Shown here piece after piece: positions 8,986 to 18,808 of a stretch of DNA of 64,000 nt (positions are counted from its first letter, which is position 1; each line of letters opens with the position of its first letter). Origin of the DNA: Azospirillum sp. (GTDB taxonomy: Bacteria > Pseudomonadota > Alphaproteobacteria > Azospirillales > Azospirillaceae); assembly GCA_016124535.1 (NCBI GenBank), contig WGNK01000061.1, forward strand, positions 1 to 64,000, written 5' to 3'. The notes beneath the pieces are model-generated. The model was not told the DNA's origin, searched no databases, and worked only from the letters and a program-made list of their open reading frames with translations. The translations under genes were made by a program, and so were the position numbers.

Positions 8986-9015
8986 AACGGCGGAGCCGAC
9001 GCAGGCTCCGCCGTT
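8986..9015 (+). terminator. Strong hairpin after the small gene, probable terminator
   Basis: AACGGCGGAGCC and GGCTCCGCCGTT form a perfect 12-bp stem with a six-base loop, 35 bases after the small gene. Only three T residues follow, so it may be a weak intrinsic terminator or a processing/stability hairpin. Confidence 0.55.
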
Positions 9016-9145
9016 TCGCGTTCTGCGGCGCCACAAAGACCCACCCGACGGACGGCAATCTCGGGCTACACCGCCGAAACCCCTTGACCCCCGCGACGCG
9101 GGCCGGCACCTATAGCGCCGCGATACCTGGTGGACTGCGGAGCCT

Positions 9146-9364
9146 ATGGCCAAGGAAGATTTGATCGAGTTTTCGGGGACAGTGATGGAGCTGCTGCCCA
9201 ATGCGATGTTTCGGGTCAAACTCGACAATGAGCACGAAGTGCTCGCCCATACCTCCGGAAAGATGCGTAAAAACCGTATCCGGGTGTTGGCCGGCGACCG
9301 TGTCAACGTCGAGATGACGCCGTACGACCTGACCAAAGGCCGGATCACCTTCCGGTTCAAGTAA
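9146..9364 (+). CDS. infA: Translation initiation factor IF-1
   Basis: IF-1 binds the A site of the 30S subunit during initiation. The 72-residue protein has the standard length and an OB fold: MAKEDLIEFSGTVMELLPNA, FRVKLDNEHEVLAHTSGKMR, RIRVLAGDRVNVEMTPYDL, KGRITFRFK, all hallmark text of bacterial IF-1. It heads the plus-strand run infA-maf-RNase E/G-yacG, an order common in alphaproteobacteria; maf starts 11 bases after its stop. Confidence 0.98.
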   Translation: MAKEDLIEFSGTVMELLPNAMFRVKLDNEHEVLAHTSGKMRKNRIRVLAGDRVNVEMTPYDLTKGRITFRFK

Positions 9365-9375
9365 ACGGTTCAGCC

Positions 9376-10008
9376 ATGCCGCCGACCGCGCCGCCGCCCC
9401 AGCCGCCGCGGGCGTTCGAGCCGTCGCGGACTCCGCCTCTGGTTCTCGCCTCGGCCTCGCCGCGCCGCTTGGCCCTGTTGCGGCAGATCGGCATTGAGCC
9501 CGCTGCGGTTGACGCCGCCGATCTCGATGAAACCCCGCTCCGCTACGAATTGCCGGTTCCCCACGGCCAGCGTCTGGCCGCCGCCAAGGCGGCGGCGGTT
9601 GCCGAGCGTCACCCCGATGCCGTGATACTCGCCGCAGATACCGTGGTCGCGTGCGGCCGGCGCATCATGCCCAAGGCGGAAACCGCAGAACAGGCCCGCG
9701 CCTGCCTGACTTTGTTGTCGGGGCGACGCCACCGGGTCTATGGCGCCGTCGCGGTGCAGGCGCCGGGCGGACGCCGCGGCGAACGCATGGTCCGCACCGA
9801 TGTCACCTTCAAGGTGCTGTCCCCCGCCGAGATCGAGGGCTATCTGGCCGTCGGCGAGTGGCAGGGCAAGGCTGGCGGCTACGCCATCCAGGGACGCGCC
9901 GCCGCCCTGATCCGCTGGATCGGCGGCTCCTACAGCAACGTCGTCGGCCTGCCCCTGTTCGAGACGGCGGCCCTGCTGCGCGGTTTCGACGTTATTATCC
10001 CACCGTGA
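9376..10008 (+). CDS. maf: Maf-family nucleoside triphosphate pyrophosphatase
   Basis: Maf proteins hydrolyse non-canonical or surplus nucleoside triphosphates and act as house-cleaning enzymes. The 210-residue protein has the family opening LVLASASPRRLALLRQIGIE, the AADTVVACG segment with the catalytic Asp, and the C-terminal GKAGGYAIQGRAAALIRWIGGSYSN split over the last helix, all well conserved. The N terminus carries an extra Pro-rich stretch of about 20 residues before the family start. No clear ribosome binding site is seen, so translation may be coupled to infA. Its stop overlaps the next gene's GTG start (GTGA). Confidence 0.93.
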   Translation: MPPTAPPPQPPRAFEPSRTPPLVLASASPRRLALLRQIGIEPAAVDAADLDETPLRYELPVPHGQRLAAAKAAAVAERHPDAVILAADTVVACGRRIMPKAETAEQARACLTLLSGRRHRVYGAVAVQAPGGRRGERMVRTDVTFKVLSPAEIEGYLAVGEWQGKAGGYAIQGRAAALIRWIGGSYSNVVGLPLFETAALLRGFDVIIPP

Positions 10009-11177
10009 CCGCCGTCGAGATCCTGATCGATCGCGCCGGGCCGCTGTTGCGCGCCGCGGTGATCGGCGACCAACTCGACCATCTCCATCTCGATCGCAGC
10101 GACCGGCCGAGCCTGCAGGGGGCGATCTATCTCGGTCGCATTCAGCGGATCGTGCCTTCGATCGCCGGCGCCTTCGTCGATCTCGGCGCGGACGGCCGTG
10201 GCTTCCTGGCGGCGGCCGACCTCCGGCCAACGCCGGAGCCCGGCGCCAGGCTCGGTGCCCGGATCAGCGGCGGCCAGACGGTGCTGGTCCAGGTCAAGAG
10301 CGATCCGGCCGCGGGCAAGGCGGCCGCCTTGACCATGGACCTCACCCTGCCCGGCCGCTTCCTCGGTCTCCAGCCGCTGGGCAGCGGCGTCAAGGTCTCG
10401 CGGCGACTGCCCCGCGACCGCAGCGACCGGCTGCGCCAGCGCCTGGCCGGCCTGGTCCCGGGCGAGGGCTGGTGCGCGCGCGCCGCGGCGGACCAGGCGC
10501 CCGACCACAGCCTGCTCGGCGAGAGCGCCGGTCTGATGAAACGCTGGCAGGAGCTGTCCGCTCGGGCCGCCGAGTCGGCGGCGCCGACGCGGCTCGCCGC
10601 CGGTCCGGATGCCGCCGTGCGCACCCTGCTCGACCATGGCGGCGGCCAGATCGCGGCGATTCGGATCGAAAGCGACCCGGACGCCGCCGCGATCGAACGC
10701 TGGTGTCAGAGCACCGCACCGGAGCTCAGCGGAAAGATCGTCGGTCACCGGGGCCGGCCAGGCCTGTTCGAGCTCCGCGGCCTTGATGAGGAACTCCAGT
10801 CGCTGACCAGGCGCCGGGTCACACTGCCGGGTGGTGGCGGGCTGGCGATCGACCGCACCGAGGCCTTGACCGTGGTCGATGTCAATGGCGGCGACCGCTG
10901 CAGCCCGCTCCAGGTCAATCTGGAGGCCGCACGGGAAATCCCTCGCCAACTCCGCTTGCGCAATCTCGCCGGTATCGTGGTGGTTGATTTCGTTTCGATG
11001 TCCCGACGCGGCGATGGCGCGAGACTGCTCGCCGCCCTTGGCGCCGCGGCGGCCGCGGACCCGGTCCGGACCGAGATCCATGGCCTGTCCCGGCTGGGAC
11101 TGGTCGAGATCACCCGCGCCCGCCGCGGGGTACCGGTCGCGGATTTGCTTGCCGAACCAAAGGAGGCACCACCGTGA
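10005..11177 (+). CDS. Ribonuclease E/G family protein (short form)
   Basis: This 390-residue protein belongs to the RNase E/G endoribonucleases that process rRNA and decay mRNA. It has an S1-like start region (QGAIYLGRIQRIVPSIAGAFVDLG), and the catalytic Mg-binding segments VVDVNGGD and GIVVVDFVSM that correspond to the two active-site aspartates. It ends soon after the DNase-I-like domain, so the CPxCxG zinc-link and the C-terminal scaffold of RNase E are missing; this short form is typical of a second alphaproteobacterial paralogue found beside yacG. The GTG start overlaps the maf stop and its own stop overlaps the yacG GTG, so the three are translationally coupled. Confidence 0.88.
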   Translation: MTAVEILIDRAGPLLRAAVIGDQLDHLHLDRSDRPSLQGAIYLGRIQRIVPSIAGAFVDLGADGRGFLAAADLRPTPEPGARLGARISGGQTVLVQVKSDPAAGKAAALTMDLTLPGRFLGLQPLGSGVKVSRRLPRDRSDRLRQRLAGLVPGEGWCARAAADQAPDHSLLGESAGLMKRWQELSARAAESAAPTRLAAGPDAAVRTLLDHGGGQIAAIRIESDPDAAAIERWCQSTAPELSGKIVGHRGRPGLFELRGLDEELQSLTRRRVTLPGGGGLAIDRTEALTVVDVNGGDRCSPLQVNLEAAREIPRQLRLRNLAGIVVVDFVSMSRRGDGARLLAALGAAAAADPVRTEIHGLSRLGLVEITRARRGVPVADLLAEPKEAPP

Positions 11178-11341
11178 CCGCGACGGAAAAGCCCTGCCCG
11201 ATCTGCGGCCGGCCGGCCCTGGCCGAATTCAGGCGGTTTTGTTCGCGCCGCTGCGCCAATGTCGATCTGTCCCGCTGGCTCGGCGGCGTATACCGCGTCC
11301 CAGCCGACGACCAGCCGGAGGATGAGCCCGAACCGGAGTGA
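11174..11341 (+). CDS. yacG: DNA gyrase inhibitor YacG (zinc-binding)
   Basis: YacG is a small zinc protein that binds the GyrB C-terminal domain and inhibits gyrase. The 55-residue product has the four-cysteine site CPICGRPALAEFRRFCSRRC, followed by DLSRWLGGVYRVP and an acidic tail, matching the family's length and order. It starts with GTG overlapping the upstream stop (GTGA) and has AGGAGG just before it. Convergent pth begins only four bases after its stop. Confidence 0.93.
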   Translation: MTATEKPCPICGRPALAEFRRFCSRRCANVDLSRWLGGVYRVPADDQPEDEPEPE

Positions 11342-11345
11342 CTGC

Positions 11346-11939
11346 CTAGCCGGGCGTCGGCTCGGGCTTCGGCGGTTGGGTCAGCAGGGCGACGCGGCTG
11401 GCGAATTTTTCGGGATGGCCTTCGACCAGCAAAGGGAAGGCGCTGGCACAGGCCTCGATCAGCAGCGCAAGCCAAGCCCCATCCGCTTTGGCGAAATCGT
11501 GCAGCACATAATCGTGGACCAGGTCGCGGTGGCCCGGATGGCCGACGCCCAGACGGACCCGCCAGTATTCTGGGCCCAGATGCTGGTCGAGCGAGCGCAG
11601 ACCATTGTGCCCGCCCGCCCCGCCACCCTTCTTGACCCGCACCTTGCCGGGGGCGAGGTCGATCTCGTCGTGGAACACCACCATGCGTTCGGGCGCCAGT
11701 TTATGGAAGGCGAGTGCCGCGGCGGCGGCCTGGCCAGACAGGTTCATGTAGGTCAGCGGTTCCAGTGCCAGCACCTTGTCACCAGCGACCGTGCCTTCGG
11801 CGCTGCGCCCGTGAAAGCGCTTGCGCCAGGGGCCGAAGCCGTGGCGGCGAGCGATCTCGTCGACCACCATGAAGCCGATATTGTGCCGGTTGCCGGCATA
11901 TTCGGCCCCCGGATTGCCCAAGCCGACCAGGAGCAGCAT
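11346..11939 (-). CDS. pth: Peptidyl-tRNA hydrolase
   Basis: Pth releases peptides from peptidyl-tRNAs that drop off the ribosome. The 197-residue protein has LLLVGLGNPGAEYAGNRHNIG (catalytic His in RHNIG; Asn in GLGNPG), PLTYMNLSGQA, VFHDEIDLAPGKVRVKKGGG and GHNGLRS, the full set of Pth signatures. It is third in the minus-strand cluster prs-rplY-pth, the usual neighbourhood in proteobacteria. Two strong hairpins lie between it and rplY. Confidence 0.97.
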   Translation of the reverse strand: MLLLVGLGNPGAEYAGNRHNIGFMVVDEIARRHGFGPWRKRFHGRSAEGTVAGDKVLALEPLTYMNLSGQAAAAALAFHKLAPERMVVFHDEIDLAPGKVRVKKGGGAGGHNGLRSLDQHLGPEYWRVRLGVGHPGHRDLVHDYVLHDFAKADGAWLALLIEACASAFPLLVEGHPEKFASRVALLTQPPKPEPTPG

Positions 11940-11959
11940 GGCGATCCCCTATTGGCGGT

Positions 11960-12015
11960 CCAGGGGCTTCAAGCCCCTGGCCGGGGGTCAAGCAAGGGGG
12001 GCAATGCCCCCCTTG
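11960..12015. repeat. Twin hairpins between rplY and pth
   Basis: Two separate inverted repeats fill most of this 84-base gap: CCAGGGGC/GCCCCTGG with a 5-base loop (11960-11980) and CAAGGGGGGC/GCCCCCCTTG with a 3-base loop (11993-12015). Neither is followed by a T-run on either strand. They could be a dispersed intergenic repeat or an mRNA processing site in the rplY-pth transcript. Confidence 0.7.
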
Positions 12016-12023
12016 ACTGTTCA

Positions 12024-12647
12024 TCACGCCTTGGCCGGCTCGGCCGCAGCCTCGCCGCCCTCGGCGGCATCGCTCTTGACGCCGGACGGCACCGCGATGG
12101 TACAGACCGTGAAGTCACGGTCGGTGATGGTCGGCGCCACCCCTTCCGGCAACGGGATGTGGCTGATGTGGATCGAGGCGCCGAGGTCGGCCCCGGCGAG
12201 ATCGACCGTGATCTGCTCCGGAATCGCGTCGGCGCGGCACAACATCTCGATCTTGTAGCGCACGACGTTGAGCACGCCGCCGCGCTTGATACCGGGCGAC
12301 TTGTCCTGGTTGACGAAGACGCAAGGCACATCGACGGTGATGCGGGTGTCGGTGGCGACCCGCAGGAAGTCGACGTGGACCGGCTTGTCGGAGACCGGAT
12401 CGAACTGAACGTCGCGGGGCAGTACCCGGTGGGCGGTGCCATCGACGGTCACGTCGAACAGATGGGAGAGGAAGCCCTTCCGGCGCAGGATTTTTTCGAA
12501 GCTCTGCAGCTCCAGCGAGATCATCAGCGGCGGCAGTTTGTTGCCGTAGATCACGGCGGGAATGCGGCCAGCCCGGCGGGTTTGACGGGCGGCCCCCTTT
12601 CCGGCCCGTTCCCTGCGGTCGGCGGCGAGAGTGACCATTTCGCTCAT
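12024..12647 (-). CDS. rplY: 50S ribosomal protein L25/general stress protein Ctc
   Basis: L25 binds 5S rRNA. The 207-residue protein is the long CTC form: an N-terminal L25 domain (TLAADRRERAGKGAARQTRR, GRIPAVIYGN, DVTVDGTAHRVLPRDVQFDP) and a C-terminal beta domain (VDVPCVFVNQDKSPGIKRGG, GVAPTITDRDFTVCTI) with an acidic Ala-rich tail. It lies between prs and pth, the standard order. A 126-base gap to prs holds a 9-bp inverted repeat at about 12738-12759 with no T-run. Confidence 0.96.
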   Translation of the reverse strand: MSEMVTLAADRRERAGKGAARQTRRAGRIPAVIYGNKLPPLMISLELQSFEKILRRKGFLSHLFDVTVDGTAHRVLPRDVQFDPVSDKPVHVDFLRVATDTRITVDVPCVFVNQDKSPGIKRGGVLNVVRYKIEMLCRADAIPEQITVDLAGADLGASIHISHIPLPEGVAPTITDRDFTVCTIAVPSGVKSDAAEGGEAAAEPAKA

Positions 12648-12773
12648 GGCGACGCAATGCTCCTGTAAAATAAGGCGGAACGGCTCGGCCGCTCTGCTCG
12701 GGTTTGGCGCCGGCCTCCAGGGGTGCCGGCGCGGGATCTCGCCGCAACGCTGCGGCGAGCTAGACGGTAGAAC

Positions 12774-13706
12774 TCAGGTGAACAGGCTCGAGACCGAGCG
12801 CTCCTCGCTGATGCGCATGATCGCTTCGGCGATCAGGGGTGCGATGGTCAGCTGACGAATATTGCGGGTGACCCGCATCGCTTCGGTCGCCTGAATGCTG
12901 TCGGTGGTGACCAGCATCTCGATCGGCGAGGAGGCGATTCGGGCCACGGCGCCACCCGACAATACCCCGTGGGTGCAGTAGGCGTGAACCGAACTGGCGC
13001 CCTCTTTCTTCAGGGCCACCGCGGCATTGCACAAGGTGCCGCCGCTATCGACGATATCATCGACCAGCACGCAGGCGCGGCCGGCGACGTCGCCGATGAT
13101 ATGCATGACTTCGGAGACCCCGGCCTGCTCGCGGCGTTTGTCGATGATCGCCAGCTCGGCGTCGAGGCGCTTGGCCAGGGCGCGAGCGCGCACCACGCCG
13201 CCGACATCGGGCGACACCACCACCAACTCGTCGCCGTTCAGCGACTCCCGCAGGTCGGTTTCGAACACCGGACCGGCGTAGAGATTATCCAACGGGATGT
13301 CGAAGAAACCCTGGATCTGCCCGGCATGGAGATCCAGCGTCAGCACCCGGTGGGCGCCGGCGACCGTGATCAGATTGGCCACCAGCTTGGCCGAGATCGG
13401 CGTGCGCGGACCGATCTTGCGGTCCTGGCGGGCGTAGCCGTAATAGGGGACCACCGCGGTGATCCGGCGCGCCGAGGCCCGACGCAACGCGTCGAGGATG
13501 ACCAGCAACTCCATCAGGTTGTCATTGGCCGGGAACGACGTCGACTGGATCACGAAGACGTCCTCGCCGCGGACGTTCTCCATGATCTCGACAAACACCT
13601 CCATATCGGCAAAGCGCTTGATATTGGCCTTGGTCAGGGGCGTCCGCAGACAGGCCGAAATGGCTTCCGCCAACGGTCGGTTGCTGTTGCCGGCAAGCAA
13701 TTTCAT
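12774..13706 (-). CDS. prs: Ribose-phosphate pyrophosphokinase
   Basis: Prs makes PRPP from ribose 5-phosphate and ATP for purine, pyrimidine, His, Trp and NAD synthesis. The 310-residue protein, starting MKLLAGNSNRPLAEAI, has the classical length. Visible signatures are FVIQSTSFPANDNLMELL, PYYGYARQDRK, LDLHAGQIQGFFDIPLDNL-type text in pieces and the PRPP loop VLVDDIVDSGGTLC. The start at 13706 agrees with the family; an upstream in-frame start at 13766 is not supported. Confidence 0.97.
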   Translation of the reverse strand: MKLLAGNSNRPLAEAISACLRTPLTKANIKRFADMEVFVEIMENVRGEDVFVIQSTSFPANDNLMELLVILDALRRASARRITAVVPYYGYARQDRKIGPRTPISAKLVANLITVAGAHRVLTLDLHAGQIQGFFDIPLDNLYAGPVFETDLRESLNGDELVVVSPDVGGVVRARALAKRLDAELAIIDKRREQAGVSEVMHIIGDVAGRACVLVDDIVDSGGTLCNAAVALKKEGASSVHAYCTHGVLSGGAVARIASSPIEMLVTTDSIQATEAMRVTRNIRQLTIAPLIAEAIMRISEERSVSSLFT

Positions 13707-13924
13707 CGGGGATCGGCCCTCGGTCGTGGGAAATCCGGGCGTAAGCCACGGTGCCGGCGCGCGCAATGGCGCGCACCGGCAAAAACCGGCCGGACCATAA
13801 CAACTGCACCGATGCCTGTAAATCTTTCGCGACGCAACGAATGCGCGCGGCCGTCACCGAAGCGTCATGCTGTGGCGCCGCTGCTGCAGCGCAGCGGCAC
13901 GCCCCGACCGGCCGCTGACGGCGC

Positions 13925-14803
13925 TCAGCGGTGGCCGCCATTGGGCAGCGCCGGGTCCCACACTGGCCGGTCCATCGGCCGGGTCCGCAGCGTCCCGTCG
14001 CGCAATGCCGCCAAGCGAGCCCGCGCGATCGCGACATAGTCGGGGACGATGTCGCAGCCATAGCCGAATCGGCCATGGCGGACCGCGGCAATCAGACTGG
14101 AGCCCACCCCCATATAGGGATCGAACACCGCCTCGCCCGCAACCGTCAGCGCCAGCACCAGGCGTTCAACCAGTTCGACCGGAAACTGGCAGGGGTGAAC
14201 CGTCTTCTCGACGTGGTTGCTCTTGACGTTCGGCAATATCCACACGTCACCGGGGTTCTTACCCAGCGGATGGCCCGACGGCTGACCCAGATTTGGACCC
14301 TTGAAATGCTTCTTTTGCGGGTATTTCTGAGGAACGCGAATCGGATCGAGGTTGAATGTGTAATCCTCGCCCGAAGTGTACCAGCTGATCGTCTCGTAAC
14401 GCCCGGACAGGCGTCGGGAGCAATGCAGGCCGTGCTCGAAATGCCAAACGATGCGGTTGCGCAGAGTCAGGCCGTGGCGGCGAAAAATCGGATAGAGCAG
14501 GGTATCCAGGGGTACGATCGCGCCGTCCTCGACATGGTTGCCAACCTGCCAGCACAGCGAGCCGCCCGGCCGAAGCAGGCGGATACACTCTGCGATCACC
14601 AGGCTCTGGTGGTCCAGATAGTCGTCGAGCGATGAACGCCGTTCATAGGCCTTGCCGATATTATAGGGCGGCGAGGTCACGATCAGCGCCATGCTCGCCG
14701 TCGGCAGCGACGCCATGAAGCTGAGGTTGTCGGCACAGGCGATGACCGCGTCGGGCGCCGGCCGGTCTTGGTGCAGGCCGGGTAAGGGCACGCAGGCAGT
14801 CAT
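13925..14803 (-). CDS. Site-specific DNA methyltransferase, beta class, orphan
   Basis: The 292-residue protein methylates an exocyclic amino group of DNA (N4-cytosine or N6-adenine). Motif IV, TSPPYNIG, is at residues 43-50 and the AdoMet-binding motif, FDPYMGVGSSLIAAVRHGRF, is near the C terminus; that order defines the beta class. SPPY is more common in N4-cytosine enzymes but does not settle the target. No restriction endonuclease, specificity subunit or repair gene lies on either side, so it may be an orphan regulator-type enzyme or a relic of a restriction system. Neighbours are prs (same strand, downstream) and the MFS gene (divergent). Confidence 0.88.
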   Translation of the reverse strand: MTACVPLPGLHQDRPAPDAVIACADNLSFMASLPTASMALIVTSPPYNIGKAYERRSSLDDYLDHQSLVIAECIRLLRPGGSLCWQVGNHVEDGAIVPLDTLLYPIFRRHGLTLRNRIVWHFEHGLHCSRRLSGRYETISWYTSGEDYTFNLDPIRVPQKYPQKKHFKGPNLGQPSGHPLGKNPGDVWILPNVKSNHVEKTVHPCQFPVELVERLVLALTVAGEAVFDPYMGVGSSLIAAVRHGRFGYGCDIVPDYVAIARARLAALRDGTLRTRPMDRPVWDPALPNGGHR

Positions 14804-15328
14804 GGCTGTCTTCCACGGCAGTCGAACTTCGACCCAAGATACGGTAGATTACCCGTCCTGACAGCCCCAATTGTGGCCGACCGTCAGATCGATTCGGTCA
14901 GCGGGATGACGCGGCCGGGGGCAACTTGACGCCGCGCGGGCGACGGCGGATAGTCTTCGGGATGATCGCGATCGTCAACCACACCCTGCAATCTGGCGGA
15001 CGACCGGAGGCCTGCGGTTTCCCGGCGAAGCTCGGTCGGTGCGCGGGGAGATTGCCCGTCTCCGCCGAGACCCCCTGGTCGCGGGCCGAGTCGGCAGCGG
15101 CGATCGCGGGCGCGCGGCCCGAAGCGAAACCCGAAACCGCTGGCCTGCAGGCGCAGAGCAACCGCCGCTTCGAAAGCTTGGAATCGCGCCCGACCGTACG
15201 GCTCGGCTCGATCGCGGCGGCGGTGACGGCCGGTTTCGCGCCGACGAAGGTTTTTCATCATTAGCGGCCGGCCAACGGTCGCCACCCTGCCCGGCGGTAT
15301 TTGGGCGCTGGGCCTGGTCAGCCTGTGC
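14804..15328. other. Divergent region between methyltransferase and MFS gene
   Basis: Open frames on both strands cross this stretch (for example 14926-15264 plus and 14884-15330 minus), but their Arg/Ala/Pro-rich translations show no family signature. The last 70 bases probably encode the first membrane segment of the MFS protein, because the in-frame translation GGIWALGLVSLC is hydrophobic and family-like although no ATG, GTG or TTG precedes it. The rest appears non-coding. Confidence 0.5.
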
Positions 15329-16438
15329 ATGGACCTGTCGTCGGAAATGATCCATAGCCTGCTGCCGGTCTACTTGGTTTCGGTGCTGGGAGCGGGCGCG
15401 ATTTCGCTCGGCCTGATCGAAGGCGTCGGCGAGGCGACCGCGGCGGTGGTAAAGCTGTTTTCCGGCGCGCTCAGCGACCGCTGCGGCCGGCGCAAGCCCT
15501 TGGTGCTCGCGGGTTACGGACTCGCAGCCCTGACCAAACCATTGTTCCCATTGGCCCAGGGCGTCGGCACCGTCCTGCTCGCCCGTTTGCTCGATCGCGT
15601 CGGCAAGGGGCTGCGCGGGGCGCCGCGCGATGCCCTGGTCGCCGACCTGACGCCGCCGGCGCAGCGCGGCGCCGCCTTCGGCCTGCGCCAGGCGCTGGAT
15701 ACCTTGGGCGCGGTCCTGGGACCGCTCGCCGCCGTCGCCCTGATGGCCGCGACCGACGACGTCCGTGCGGTGTTCTGGATCGCCAGCCTGCCGGCGGCCG
15801 TCGCGGTGGCGGTGCTGGTGCTGGGCGTCCGGGAGCCGGCGGCTGCCGCGGCCACACCGGCGCCCCCCCGGCCACCGCTGGCGCCCGGCCGGCTTGACCG
15901 CCTGGGCACGCCATTCTGGCGGTTGATCGGATTCGCGGGATTGGCCGCATTGGGGCGCTTCAGCGGCGCCTTCCTGCTGTTGCGCGGCCAGGACGCCGGG
16001 CTACCGGTGGCGCTGGTCCCGCTGATCCTGGTCACCATGAACCTGGCCGAAGCCGCCGTCGTGTACCCGGTTGGCCGGCTCAGCGACCGGATCGGCCGCC
16101 ACGGGCTGCTGGCCGGCGGATTCGCCGCGCTGATTCTGGCCGACCTGGTGCTCGCCGGTGCCGACCAACTGTGGCTGGTCTTCGCCGGTGCGTCGTTGTG
16201 GGGGCTCCATATCGGCGCAACCCAGGGCCTGCTGACCGCGATGATCGCCGACGCGGTTCCGGCCGATTGCCGCGGCACCGCCTTTGGCGTGTTCAACATG
16301 GTTACCGGTGCCAGCCTGCTCACTGCCAGCATTGTCGCGGGTTTACTCTGGACGCTGGCCGGCCCCGGCGCGACCTTCCTGGGCGGCGCGATCGCCGCCG
16401 GGCTCGCCCTTGCCCTATTGCCGCGGCTGTGCCGCTGA
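15329..16438 (+). CDS. MFS transporter (probable efflux permease), start uncertain
   Basis: Inner-membrane major facilitator with about eleven to twelve helices. After the first helix region (MDLSSEMIHSLLPVYLVSVLG) the MFS motif A equivalent GALSDRCGRRKPLVLAGY is clear, with a second copy GRLSDRIGRHGLLAGG in the C-terminal half, and DRVGKGLRGAPRDALVADLTP between helices 4 and 5. This last text is typical of a subgroup of putative drug or metabolite exporters; the substrate is unknown. The ATG at 15329 cuts into what should be helix 1. The frame is open back to 15227 but has only ATT, ATC or CTG as possible starts. Confidence 0.8.
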   Translation: MDLSSEMIHSLLPVYLVSVLGAGAISLGLIEGVGEATAAVVKLFSGALSDRCGRRKPLVLAGYGLAALTKPLFPLAQGVGTVLLARLLDRVGKGLRGAPRDALVADLTPPAQRGAAFGLRQALDTLGAVLGPLAAVALMAATDDVRAVFWIASLPAAVAVAVLVLGVREPAAAAATPAPPRPPLAPGRLDRLGTPFWRLIGFAGLAALGRFSGAFLLLRGQDAGLPVALVPLILVTMNLAEAAVVYPVGRLSDRIGRHGLLAGGFAALILADLVLAGADQLWLVFAGASLWGLHIGATQGLLTAMIADAVPADCRGTAFGVFNMVTGASLLTASIVAGLLWTLAGPGATFLGGAIAAGLALALLPRLCR

Positions 16439-16639
16439 GCTTTCCGCCGCCGGGGCCGGCCGGCCTCCAGCAGAATAGTTCGCCTTCAAGCCATTCGAGT
16501 TCGTCCAGACTGGGTTGCGTGGCCGCCAGACCTGTGATATTTGACCCTCTGCAGCGCGGCAGGGGGCCGGAACGCGCTCCAGGGGCGATTATTAAGCTCT
16601 TGAAATAATTATGTCCACGGACTCAAATCGGGGTACCAG

Positions 16640-17208
16640 GTGGCAGCCAAGGGATCAGGTTTGCACGAACTCGCAGCCCGCTACGCGGGAGGACTGTTCG
16701 AACTCGCCGGAGAGAGCAAAGCGCTCGACCAAACCGCGCAAGACCTTAACGACATCAAGCAGATCATGGCGGAGAGCGATGATCTGCGCCGTCTCGTGCG
16801 CAGCCCGACGCTGAGCCGGGCCGAGCAGAGTACCGCGATGGCGGCGCTGCTCGACAAGGTCGGAGCCTCGGATCTGGTCAAACGCTTTATCGGGTTGGTC
16901 GCCGCCAATCGACGGCTCTACCTGCTCGAGCCGATGATCGACGCGTTCATGGCCGAACTCGCCCGCCGTCGCGGCGTGGTCACGGCTCAGGTTCAGTCGG
17001 CGCAACCGCTTCAGGAGCCGCAGGCGGCGGCCCTGAACGCTGCGCTCAAGGCCTCATTCGGTACCGAGCTCAAGATCGATTTGACCGTCAATCCCGCCCT
17101 GTTGGGCGGTCTGGTGGTCAAGATCGGGTCACAAATGATCGACAGTTCCTTGCGGACCAAGATCGATAAGTTGCAACACGCCATGAAAGCTCCAGGGGGG
17201 CGAGTCTG

Positions 17209-17209
<1 letters not shown>
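16640..17209 (+). CDS. atpH: ATP synthase F1 subunit delta
   Basis: Delta joins the F1 head to the peripheral stalk of the F-type ATP synthase. The 189-residue protein starts at GTG (AAKGSGLHELAARYAGGLFELA) and has the OSCP/delta text: FIGLVAANRRLYLLEPMIDAF, followed by the C-terminal LTVNPALLGGLVVKIGSQMIDSSLRTKIDKL in pieces. It opens atpHAGDC, the five-gene F1 operon characteristic of alphaproteobacteria, where F0 genes are elsewhere. The stop overlaps the atpA start as TGATG. The 200-base upstream gap should hold the operon promoter, which I could not assign with confidence. Confidence 0.95.
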
Positions 17210-18738
<1,529 letters not shown>

Positions 18739-18808
18739 GACCGGCGGGTCGCACCGGTCTGACCGGACACCACCGCCCCAGTCGCAACTGCCAGAGTAAG
18801 GGCCGGGC

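Noticed and set aside
13925..14803. Restriction-modification system
   Set aside because: Only the methyltransferase is present; prs and an MFS transporter flank it and no nuclease-like frame was found nearby.
14926..15264. 112-codon plus-strand frame upstream of the MFS gene
   Set aside because: No ribosome binding site and no recognisable domain; it ends just where the MFS coding region should begin in another frame.
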